Below, in pieces: positions 32,911 through 40,859 of a stretch of DNA of 61,191 bases; position 1 is the stretch's first letter; each line of letters opens with the position of its first letter. The stretch lies in the NCBI GenBank assembly GCA_002342685.1, contig DDQN01000015.1, positions 1 to 61,191 on the forward strand. Direction: 5' to 3'. The position numbers and the translations under genes were made by a program. The stretch is from Vibrio sp. UBA2441 (lineage in GTDB: Bacteria > Pseudomonadota > Gammaproteobacteria > Enterobacterales > Vibrionaceae). The notes under the pieces were generated by a model, which worked only from the letters and a program-made list of their open reading frames with translations, was not told where the DNA came from and did no database searches.

Positions 32911-33878
32911 GCATTATTCGTTCTTCTAGAAAGCGTAATTTCACAACAGTGGATAACAGGGTATTCAAAAACAACAAATTGTCTTTCCAAGCTATGGGTT
33001 TATTGACGTACTTATTATCAAAACCAGATAACTGGACTGTAAGCGCTGCGTATCTTCAAAAGGTCACCGTAGGGACTGCGAAACCCACAGGAAGGGATGG
33101 GGTTTATTCAATAATAAAAGAGTTAATTTCGACTGGTTTTGTCGTTAAAAAAAGATCTGGTAGAACGGATGTGGATTACTTTGTATTTGATGAGCCACAA
33201 GAGATATCTCAGCCATCGAATACGGATAAGACGGATACGTCTAATCCGGAAACGATAGGAACGGATACGCCTAAGACGGATACGTCTAATACGTTTACGT
33301 CTAAGCCGACACTAATAAATACTGATCTTTTAATAAATACTGAAGATCTAACTAATAAAAAATATAACAAAAAGGATTTCGATAATGATTATTTAGAAAG
33401 AGCTTATCTGACGTTCTGGCAAGCAGGACTAGTTCAAACCAATACGGTCAAAGCTGAAAAATTATTTCACCAACTCTGGCGAGAGCTCGATCGAGACCCA
33501 TTGGAATTTGCTCGTTTACTTCGTGACGATATCGAGAAGCGATTAAATCTAGGTCAATACGGTTTTGACAAACTTCACCCTACCACCTACCTCAAGGACA
33601 AACGCTGGCTTGACGAATACGTTGTGTTTCGAGAAGGGCGCAAGGTAAGCGTGACGCCATTGCAACTGAAAATCGATACCCTGACCGAGCAGGTTTGTGC
33701 GTTTCAGGCGAAAAGGAGTTCGGAGCAACAGAACTTGGATTTTCATGAACGAGGCGGTACCGCGTCCCCTGTAGAGCTTGATTCATTCCGAAGTAGAATC
33801 AAATACGTGGATAATCAGATTATTTACCTAGAACAGCAACTTGAACGGTTGAAAGGGGAAAACGGAGGTATCCCATGA
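32907..33878 (+). CDS. Replication initiator-like protein (HTH N-terminus, phage replication-type C-terminus)
   Basis: This 323-residue protein has an N-terminal winged helix-turn-helix (LSFQAMGLLTYLLSKPDNW, IIKELISTGFVVKK), a Thr/Asp/Ser-rich linker made of 5-residue units (TDTSN, TDTPK, TDTSN, TFTSK), and a C-terminal part with HPTTYLKDKRWLDEYV, as in phage and island replication proteins. A coiled coil ends the protein. It follows a CI/Cro-like switch. The repeated linker DNA may itself be the origin, as lambda ori lies inside gene O. Confidence 0.65.
   Translation: MSIIRSSRKRNFTTVDNRVFKNNKLSFQAMGLLTYLLSKPDNWTVSAAYLQKVTVGTAKPTGRDGVYSIIKELISTGFVVKKRSGRTDVDYFVFDEPQEISQPSNTDKTDTSNPETIGTDTPKTDTSNTFTSKPTLINTDLLINTEDLTNKKYNKKDFDNDYLERAYLTFWQAGLVQTNTVKAEKLFHQLWRELDRDPLEFARLLRDDIEKRLNLGQYGFDKLHPTTYLKDKRWLDEYVVFREGRKVSVTPLQLKIDTLTEQVCAFQAKRSSEQQNLDFHERGGTASPVELDSFRSRIKYVDNQIIYLEQQLERLKGENGGIP
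33231..33305 (+). repeat. 15-bp tandem repeats inside rep (candidate iterons)
   Basis: Units with the consensus ACGGATACGTCTAAT/G begin at 33231, 33261, 33276 and (degenerate) 33291; the unit at 33246 is much diverged. The array is followed by AT-rich DNA with a repeated TAATAAATACTGA (from about 33313 and 33331). Repeats plus an AT-rich tract are the parts of an iteron-type origin. Confidence 0.55.
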
Positions 33879-33976
33879 TTTGCCAAGGTTTTGAACGCGT
33901 ATTTACTCTGTTGTTGGCGGATCATTATTGGACGATTTTAGCCGTGATGTATTTCATTCTTGTCGGCGGGTGGTGA
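33875..33976 (+). CDS. 33-residue membrane peptide behind rep
   Basis: MICQGFERVFTLLLADHYWT continues with one hydrophobic stretch (ILAVMYFILVGGW). ATG overlaps the rep stop (ATGA) and is preceded by CGGAGG. It looks like a genuine short coupled gene; function unknown. Confidence 0.5.
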   Translation: MICQGFERVFTLLLADHYWTILAVMYFILVGGW

Positions 33977-33980
33977 GGCT

Positions 33981-34343
33981 ATGACTAACACATCGCGATT
34001 AATCGAAACACTGGAAAGTAACTTTCCAGAAGGGTCTTCACGCAGAATCGTCGGGCGATTACTTATCACCAGTGAAATACACTTAACCGCTCGTGATATT
34101 GCAAATAAATTAGGTCTATCAATGGGCTCAGTGACTTGCGCTTTAGGTGTGCTTCGAGAGCATTTCAATGTTGATACGGTGGTTCTGAATAAGTTGCAGC
34201 ACCATACCATTCAAGCCTCGGATAGTGTGAATACCATTGATGCGCCAAAGTTGTTGAATGAATCTATGACTTCCAATAGTTCAGAGGATTACAATCCGAA
34301 CGGATATTTTAAGGGGATAGGGTATGGCTCTATCCAGTTGTAA
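33981..34343 (+). CDS. Small winged-helix DNA-binding protein
   Basis: This 120-residue protein has a helix-turn-helix (SEIHLTARDIANKLGLSMGSVTCALGVLRE, residues about 30-60) and a polar tail. ATG 33981 follows a GAGG site and lies 4 bp after the membrane peptide stop; an upstream in-frame TTG is not needed. Probably a regulator of replication or of the element. Family assignment is open. Confidence 0.6.
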   Translation: MTNTSRLIETLESNFPEGSSRRIVGRLLITSEIHLTARDIANKLGLSMGSVTCALGVLREHFNVDTVVLNKLQHHTIQASDSVNTIDAPKLLNESMTSNSSEDYNPNGYFKGIGYGSIQL

Positions 34344-34357
34344 CTGAGATTGTTGTT

Positions 34358-34495
34358 TTGTTAATTGACAAAGTGCAGGCACTCATTGATATGGGCTTAC
34401 TGTTCATCAAGCAGGTTCAAATACTCGCTGATCGCCCTAATTACGGAAAGAAAATCAAGTTCGGTTACGGGCAATTTTGGATGTGTTTTAGCTAG
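34358..34495 (+). CDS. Possible 45-residue ORF
   Basis: A frame ending in TAG at 34493-34495 reads LIDKVQALIDMGLLFIKQVQ then ILADRPNYGKKIKFGYGQF. Composition looks protein-like, but the start is uncertain (TTG at 34358 assumed) and no strong ribosome site is seen. Confidence 0.35.
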   Translation: MLIDKVQALIDMGLLFIKQVQILADRPNYGKKIKFGYGQFWMCFS

Positions 34496-34504
34496 GGAAA
34501 GGTT

Positions 34505-34675
34505 ATGTGCGCCGAAAAAAAGTTGTACATAAATAACTTGCATATCCCATATGAAGATGTGTGCCGAAAGTTCATTTCAACCGGATATGTTTATGGGAAA
34601 AAAATAGGTATTGTTGTTATGAATTTAAACCACGTCGCTGTATATAATTATAAGATGAAGAATATATTGCCTTAA
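34505..34675 (+). CDS. 56-residue protein of unknown function
   Basis: The ORF begins MCAEKKLYINNLHIPYEDVC and continues RKFISTGYVYGKKIGIVV, preceded by AAAGG. It may be a helix-turn-helix-like module (YEDVCRKFISTGYVYGKK resembles an excisionase core), but this is weak. Confidence 0.45.
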   Translation: MCAEKKLYINNLHIPYEDVCRKFISTGYVYGKKIGIVVMNLNHVAVYNYKMKNILP

Positions 34676-34897
34676 ATGCATTTACATTGTGAGTGCATTT
34701 TTTTTGTCCCAAAGCACTCACCATTATGCTCCTCAATGAGTGTATGCGGTTAAGATAGTAATTTGATGGTTCGATATATGTATACCTAACAGAAACCGAC
34801 CTTTCGATACCTTAATTTGGTTCGTTTATTATTGACTCACAACCCTACGCGAACTAACATCGAAAACTACACCCTATTGAAACCATTTGAGGGATTT

Positions 34898-35506
34898 ATG
34901 TTCATAAGAGCCTACCTTCGTGCGTCAACAGATGAGCAGGATGCAAATCGAGCCAAAGAAGAGCTAAAACTATTTGTTGATAAAAAAGGTGCGCGGATAG
35001 CGAGTTTCTATATTGAAAACCAATCGGGTACAAAAATAGATAGACCCGAATTGGGGAGGTTAATCCAGGATTCACACAAAGGTGATGTTCTACTTATCGA
35101 AAAAGTGGATAGACTCTCTCGATTACCATACGAACAATGGAAGGTACTTAAGAGCCAGCTCGTTAATGCCGGTATCCATATTGTTGTAGTAGATCAACCG
35201 ATGACACATAGCGTTCTTATTAATAACTCAGAAAATACGATGATCGCAAACGTACTTACAGAGTTCATGATTGACCTTGCGGCGGCAATGTCCAGAGATG
35301 ATTACGAAACCCGGAGAAAACGTCAGGCCCAAGGCATAGCTAAAGCCAAAGCTGAAGGTAAATATCAAGGTCGGAAACCAGACGTAAAGTTGAGACAAAA
35401 CATCACCCTACTTCTAAATGAGGGTAAAAGTTGGTCACAGGTCCAAGAATTTCTAGGATGTAGTCGTTCTACTATCGCCAAGGCTGTAAAGTCGAAACAC
35501 ACTTGA
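34898..35506 (+). CDS. Serine recombinase (resolvase/invertase family)
   Basis: From MFIRAYLRASTDEQDANRAK the protein has 202 residues. S10 in YLRASTDEQ is the nucleophile; RPELGRLIQDSHKGDVLLIEKVDRLSR is the catalytic core. The C-terminal RRKRQAQGIAKAKAEGKYQG and GKSWSQVQEFLGCSRSTIAK form the Hin-type DNA-binding end. It may resolve dimers of the element or invert DNA. An upstream in-frame start at 34817 is rejected because 34898 gives the family N-terminus. Confidence 0.9.
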   Translation: MFIRAYLRASTDEQDANRAKEELKLFVDKKGARIASFYIENQSGTKIDRPELGRLIQDSHKGDVLLIEKVDRLSRLPYEQWKVLKSQLVNAGIHIVVVDQPMTHSVLINNSENTMIANVLTEFMIDLAAAMSRDDYETRRKRQAQGIAKAKAEGKYQGRKPDVKLRQNITLLLNEGKSWSQVQEFLGCSRSTIAKAVKSKHT

Positions 35507-35568
35507 CCATTACTGATTTTGCGCGTAAATCCTCGCTCACTTCAGCAAGATAAAAAACGTACGACATT

Positions 35569-36153
35569 ATGCAAATAAAGAAAGATTTTGATTATTATCA
35601 TAACCTTCATACCCTCGTTTCTTATGCTTTGCTTCATCTACTTTTTCAGGTATCGCAAAGCTCGCGTTTTGTTCCAAGGGACAAACGCAATGAAATTCTG
35701 GTTAAATACTTAAAACCAAAGCTCAATGACAAAGCTTTGGCCAATATTAAAAAAGACATCAAGCTGATGATCCAGGCAGGTAGAAAAAAAGAGAGTCATT
35801 TGGAATTAAAGCTTTATGAACTCGACGAGAAAGCCAATAAAACAAAGTTGGTCGGGGCAGAAAACATCTACTCTCTTTTGGTTCATTTGTATGATGAGGA
35901 AGGCATTGAATCGAGATTATTTGAAGAAGGTACTAACACCGAGCCTGGTATTATTTACATGTTGGAAGAGCATATAGAACATGCTTTCGATGAAGCTGTT
36001 CAAGTTGCCCCATTGTCGATTCTCATTCAGCGAAAGAACGCGCCTTATTTGGTCAATGTCATCAACCAACATGGCTGTTTCACAGCAGAAGTGAAGGAAT
36101 GGAATATTGATACTCATCAAGCTCATTTACTTCTTCATCCCGCATCAAAGTAG
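35569..36153 (+). CDS. DUF2913-family protein
   Basis: This 194-residue protein has the text HTLVSYALLHLLFQVSQSSRFVP, KRNEILVKYLKPKLNDKAL, MIQAGRKKESHLELKL, GIESRLFEEG and GIIYMLEEHIEHAFDE, which I recognise as DUF2913, a family largely found in Vibrio. Function is unknown. It supports a Vibrionaceae origin for the mobile DNA. An 8-bp stem (GAGCTAGG/CCTAGCTC, 36217-36240) follows. Confidence 0.8.
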   Translation: MQIKKDFDYYHNLHTLVSYALLHLLFQVSQSSRFVPRDKRNEILVKYLKPKLNDKALANIKKDIKLMIQAGRKKESHLELKLYELDEKANKTKLVGAENIYSLLVHLYDEEGIESRLFEEGTNTEPGIIYMLEEHIEHAFDEAVQVAPLSILIQRKNAPYLVNVINQHGCFTAEVKEWNIDTHQAHLLLHPASK

Positions 36154-36330
36154 TAACCAGAGCTGTCGACTAAACAATATAGATTGATCATTCGTATCAC
36201 GCTTTTGGACAGAAACGAGCTAGGAAACTTCCCCTAGCTCATTAAGTTAGGATAAACAAAACTAATCCAAAGTAATCAAGGTAGAATGCAATACTTAACC
36301 TTGTTTTTGAACAAGTTCACTCAAAGCTTA

Positions 36331-37125
36331 TTACTTCAAAGCTTCTAAAACACCATTCATTTCAAAAGCTGTAGGATCATAAACTTCATGTCGAAACCCA
36401 CCCTGACAATACCAATCAGAGGCAGCCAGTGCTTGAAACATAGCTGTTTCCCAAGAGTTCTTATGAAGTTTGAACTCGTTATTGGCTTCACTAAACAATT
36501 GTTCTCTAGCATAATTCATTATATCTATTGCTGGGGCATGTTCTGTAAATATCCCTCTAAGCGTAGTTAATCGTGAGGCCGCTTCTACAGAAAACCGCCC
36601 TGATAAATCGTAATCTAAAAATGCGAATTAATTCTTTTTTGCATAATAGTTGAATAAGTATTGGGAACCTTGACGTAAAATTCGACCCTTATGAACTCAT
36701 CATCTTTTAGGCGTGCAAATAACCATTGTTCCGCATTCACATCGTCATAGTATGGATGCAAAGACTGCTTATTTTTCGAAGTTGCAATACTACTACTTTT
36801 TCCTTTATTACAGTTATTGCAAGACGGCACTAAATTTTCAGACAATACAGATAGGAAAAGAAATTTGCTTTAGGTAAATAGTGATCTAATGTTTCAACTC
36901 CTGAAAAACCACAAAATGGACACTTATTATAAGGAGCTATATTAAATAAATAATCATATACCGCTCGCGCTTTCTTTGTTTTTTCAACAAGCTGATTTGT
37001 ATACAACTTCTTTAGCTCTATTTTCTTTACACCTTTAAAGTTTTTTTAGTGTTATGTTTTTTATCCAAACAAGTTAAAATAAAAAAGTAGGTATAATCTA
37101 TCTTGTCGATGTTTTTGAGTTAATC
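36331..37125 (-). pseudogene. Broken HNH endonuclease gene
   Basis: Read on the minus strand, pieces in different frames spell one protein. The order is DKIDYTYFFILTCLDKKHNT; after a poly-A shift, KKIELKKLYTNQLVEK and CPFCGFSGVETLDHYLPKAN; after another shift near 36850, LSENLVPSCNNCNKGKSS with HPYYDDVNAEQWLFARL; and after a shift near 36615, DYDLSGRFSVEAASRL and FSEANNEF to the end. The two CxxC pairs and DHYLPK form an HNH/zinc site. At least three frameshifts mean it is inactive as read. Confidence 0.7.
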
Positions 37126-37201
37126 ACGGTAACAGAGGAATAATTTATATATTATGTTAAATTACCCCATTCAAGATCCAGTTAATCTAATATGATGAAC
37201 A

Positions 37202-38812
37202 TTAACTCAACCTAAAGAAAGACAACTCTTGATTCTGTTTTTCAGTCAATAAAGCTAATTCCTGTCCTGCTTGCTGTGTTTGATCCACCGCTGTTACATT
37301 CTCATTCACTAAATCAAACGTTATCGTCGTATTTTCAGCAATTTCTTCAGTCACACAGGCTTGCTCCTGTGAAGCCGTTGCCACTAATGTGTTAATGTCT
37401 GAAATGGCTTGAATAGAATAAGTAATGTTATCAAAAGAGGATTTTACATTATTAGATAATGCGACAGACTCTTGGATAGACGCGACATTCGCCACCATAT
37501 TATCATTCGCTTTTTCTGATTGAGCTTGCAGTTTAGATATAATCCTTTGAATATTTTTAGTCGATTCTTGAGTCTTAGACGCTAAGTTTCGAACCTCATC
37601 CGCAACCACAGCAAAACCACGCCCTTGCTCACCAACACGAGCTGCTTCAATCGCTGCGTTCAAGGCTAACAAATTAGTTTGCTCTGAAATAGAACTAATC
37701 ACATTCGTTACCTCACTAATATCACTGGCACTGTTCTTTAGCTCTTCAATCATGTAAGCCGTTTCTTGAACTGATTCATTAATGCTTTGAGTCAGTAAAA
37801 TTGACTGTTCTAACGCCTTATTTCCTTGTTGGACATTATCAATTGCTTTTCGTGTCTCATCTTCTGCTTGAACTGCATTAGAAGCAACGTCTTTTGAGGT
37901 TATTGATAATTCACTAATTGCCGTTGAAATTTGTTCTACTTGAGCTAATTCACTTTGGATATTTTTAGCTGTATTTTGCATTACTACTGTTAATTCTTCA
38001 GAGGAAGAAGTGACACTGTCTGAAATAGAGAAAGATAATCTGATTACATTAGATAATGTATCATTCAGTTTAATGACTGAAGCATAAATGCCAGTTTCTT
38101 TACCTGTCACTTCAAACTTTTTAGATAAGTCACCATGAGAGAATTCGGACACTATTTTTGCAATACTATTTGGTTCACCTCCTATAGGCTTAATAATCCA
38201 TTTATTTACAATATAAATGGCGAGTGTTGTTATAAATAGTATTGATAAAATTGATATTATTATTTGATTATTTATGGTTCTTTCATAAGCTTTAACTCCA
38301 CCTGAAAGATTATCATTGTTATTTTTTTCATTAAAAATTACGATTTCATTCAAATTCGATAATAAACGTGAATAGTGATCTTTATTTTTTTTAATCAAAA
38401 CATCAAGCTCTTCATTATTCAACTTATTTAAGGATAATGATTTGGTTATTTCTTCATTGCTTTTAAAGTAATTATTTAATCCACTCTTCATTTTTAAATA
38501 AAGCTGTTTCTCTTCATCAAAAAATATCATGCTCTTATAATAAGTAACAAGTGCACTTAATGAGTCTTTTTCTTTTTCAAGTATAAAGCCTCCCTTTTTA
38601 GAATAAGAATAAATTGCTTGAATATGAAAATTAGATAGTTCATTTTTAATATTTAGAGCGGAGATAACTCTAGGCATTACCTTGGTTGAGGTGATCACCA
38701 ATTCGTTATTTACCTGATTTATTCCATTTATAGATATAAAACTTAAAATAGACATAGCCATTGCAAATAAAAAAATAATTAGATACAACATTGATTTTAA
38801 ACTTTTAAACAT
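37202..38812 (-). CDS. Methyl-accepting chemotaxis protein
   Basis: This 536-residue chemoreceptor has a first membrane helix (residues about 8-30), a periplasmic four-helix-type sensor of about 150 residues, a second helix (about 187-205), a HAMP region and the signalling hairpin (ISEQTNLLALNAAIEAARVG, EQGRGFAVVADEVRNLA). It is very AT-rich and encoded alone. The ligand is not predictable. It may be cargo picked up by the mobile element. Confidence 0.92.
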   Translation of the reverse strand: MFKSLKSMLYLIIFLFAMAMSILSFISINGINQVNNELVITSTKVMPRVISALNIKNELSNFHIQAIYSYSKKGGFILEKEKDSLSALVTYYKSMIFFDEEKQLYLKMKSGLNNYFKSNEEITKSLSLNKLNNEELDVLIKKNKDHYSRLLSNLNEIVIFNEKNNNDNLSGGVKAYERTINNQIIISILSILFITTLAIYIVNKWIIKPIGGEPNSIAKIVSEFSHGDLSKKFEVTGKETGIYASVIKLNDTLSNVIRLSFSISDSVTSSSEELTVVMQNTAKNIQSELAQVEQISTAISELSITSKDVASNAVQAEDETRKAIDNVQQGNKALEQSILLTQSINESVQETAYMIEELKNSASDISEVTNVISSISEQTNLLALNAAIEAARVGEQGRGFAVVADEVRNLASKTQESTKNIQRIISKLQAQSEKANDNMVANVASIQESVALSNNVKSSFDNITYSIQAISDINTLVATASQEQACVTEEIAENTTITFDLVNENVTAVDQTQQAGQELALLTEKQNQELSFFRLS

Positions 38813-39069
38813 AAATTTCTCACTAAATTTTTCATATAATGTTATTGTTGATTAATGGTATATTAATAATAAATATATGATATAGCCCATGTATGTTTGC
38901 GCAACTAAAAGCTATTAGCCTTGGCACTTCATACCAAATAATTCTCAACAAGCCCTTTCTCTGTATTATGATAGTGCATTCATGAACCTAGCATGAACAA
39001 CGCATTAATGGTTGGTTAAGTTGCAATCCTTTATATTCTTCCCAATATATTTCTTCTTGGGATTCAATA

Positions 39070-39672
39070 ATGAACAAGCAAATCGCTTTCATCTCTGCTT
39101 TTCTAATAATGCTATTCGGTATAAACATTTTATTCTCACTACCGGAGAACATTGATTCTGCTTTTCTCAGGCATCAACTTGTCATGCTTTCTGGTTTCTT
39201 GACTTTTGGCTATATGAGTATCGCCATGATTTTGTCTATCAAGTCAGCATGGTTAAAGAAAAGGTTTAATGGCTTTGGCAAGATGTATCGTCTTCATAAA
39301 GATTGTGGCATTGCGGCAACAGTAACTTTAATCGCCCACTGGGCATTGGCTAGCGACAGAACAGTTAATTCAGGGTTATTTGACCATAGCTTTCAGCGAA
39401 TAGGCTCTAATATTGGTGAGATTATACTGTTCTTATTCCTGCCTTTCGTGATCATAAGCATGACAAGTATAATAAAACGAGATTGGTCTAAGTTGATACA
39501 TAAACTTGGCGGCCTTATATTTGTTGCAAGCGCATTGCACTCCATTCTCCTTCTAGACAATGGCATGTCACAGCTAGTGTTGAATTTTTGTGTTGCGATA
39601 ATGACGGTGGTAGGAACTTATAGTGCGTGGTTGTCTTTGGCTGGTCGAATATCTCCACCAGGAAAAAATTAA
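39070..39672 (+). pseudogene. Ferric reductase-like membrane domain, C-terminus missing
   Basis: The 200-residue frame has six hydrophobic helices with conserved histidines (YRLHKDCGIAATVTLIAHW, LIHKLGGLIFVASALHSILL) as in FRE-type ferric reductase membrane domains. Intact bacterial relatives continue with FAD- and NAD-binding domains for about 430-450 residues; here the frame stops right after AWLSLAGRISPPGKN. The downstream sequence contains no reductase domain. It is probably a truncated gene, although stand-alone heme-membrane proteins exist. Confidence 0.65.
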
Positions 39673-39961
39673 AATACTTGCCGCCCATTGTAAGCGTTTT
39701 ATTACCTTTAGTTGTTCAAGAAGGAAGCTCCGGCCGGCATATTTCATAACGCCCGTTAGTTGAACTACGTTCTTAGGTCGCACCAGCGGCCTCTTTATCC
39801 ACGCATAAGCTCTGGTATCTAAAACCAGCATTAACAGCCTGTGGATGAGTTTCAACTCAAAATGATAAAGGGGCAAAAATGAGTTGGCACTACCTTAAAA
39901 AGTCAATCAGCCTATCTGCTTGATTACTCATTTTATCCCTCCTTGCGTTGGTAATGTGTGG
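39673..39961. other. Scar region after the truncated ferric reductase
   Basis: No intact gene. A minus-strand frame (39574-39876) contains protein-like text but I cannot assign it, and it overlaps the reductase end. Likely the breakpoint of an old insertion or deletion. Confidence 0.4.
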
Positions 39962-40162
39962 ATGGTTGATTCTATTGAAGAGTCACTTCACCGCCTTAAT
40001 GCTAAGGGTGTCTACCCATTTAAAAACAAGAGTGCGGCGAGAGAACATGCCAGGCGTTTAGGGCTTTCCTCGTTTAAATACATTCCAGTTCCATAGAAAG
40101 GTATGGAGTTTGAGAAAGCTGGATTAGTTATGTGTGTCGGAAAAATAGATGTAGATGAGTAA
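39962..40162 (+). pseudogene. Small ORF interrupted by one in-frame TAG
   Basis: MVDSIEESLHRLNAKGVYPF and KNKSAAREHARRLGLSSFKY continue to IPVP, a TAG (40094-40096), then KGMEFEKAGLVMCVGKIDVD and a TAA. Both sides of the amber codon look like one protein of about 66 residues. Either a recent nonsense mutation or readthrough. Family not recognised. Confidence 0.45.
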
Positions 40163-40297
40163 TTTGTTATTGCTGTATTACGAAGTGCGCCGTAAATCTA
40201 TTTTAATTGAGTAGGCTAAAGTGTAAAAGTAAGTATGATTATCAATGAAGCTATATCAAGTCACATAGTCGTAACTAGTTGAAACACTCCATGATTC

Positions 40298-40333
40298 AAA
40301 GATGCTTTCTTGTTTTGAAAGCATCTTTTTTTT
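40298..40333 (+). terminator. Rho-independent terminator before leader copy A
   Basis: AAAGATGCTTTC (40298-40309) pairs with GAAAGCATCTTT (40317-40328), followed by a run of T. It isolates the leading-region operon from upstream transcription. Confidence 0.9.
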
Positions 40334-40335
40334 AT

Positions 40336-40859
40336 GGGCGATTGATAGGGCTTTTCGCCGCCTCGCACCTCCTGTCGCTAACTTGCCCCGCTCTGAGCAA
40401 GCAAAGCTTGCTGCGGGACTAAGTACCAGACAGCCAATCCTTCCCTCTCTTCGTTCGGCTATCGTAAAGTCTGTTACCTGCTGGAAAAAGACTCCTACAG
40501 GTAACCCAAAATCAAAATACTCAACCCCACACCCTTTGCCTCTGCCGGCAAAATGTTGGTAAGGCCGGGTTTGTTTTTCGTGTGCATTGAAGTCCTCTCC
40601 TGGTTTCTCTTTTCGTTTCGCTTACTTCCTGTTAACCATCTCTAATCAGAACCTAAGTGACAAGGGAGGCTTCGCCGCTTCGCGCCCTTGTCCCATAGAA
40701 CCGTGCTTTGAGCGTGGACAGTCAGGCGAGAACGGGAAAGATAAACCAAACACTATCGAGGACACTCAAATGACAACAGTACTTAACCAAACTCAATCAA
40801 CCAACACTAAGCCGGCAGCGACAATACAAGCAAAAGCAGGCTCCTCCAAAAAAGATAAT
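40336..40859 (+). repeat. Hairpin-rich repeated leader, copy A (before the ParB-like gene)
   Basis: It starts GGGCGATTGATAGGG, then a stem-loop (40377-40427; CCCGC/GCGGG and GCAAGC/GCTTGC). A second hairpin (GACAAGGG 40659-40666 with CCCTTGTC 40685-40692) is flanked by AGAACC on both sides (40648, 40697). A conserved box starting GTCAGGCGAGAACGG lies at 40721. The similarity continues into the coding region to the codons for AGSSKKDN (40836-40859). Copies B, C and D share this order. Confidence 0.85.

Noticed and set aside
40587..40769. N-terminal extension of the ParB-like protein
   Set aside because: These bases are part of the repeated leader; ATG 40770 has a proper ribosome site, and copies B and C also start after the leader.
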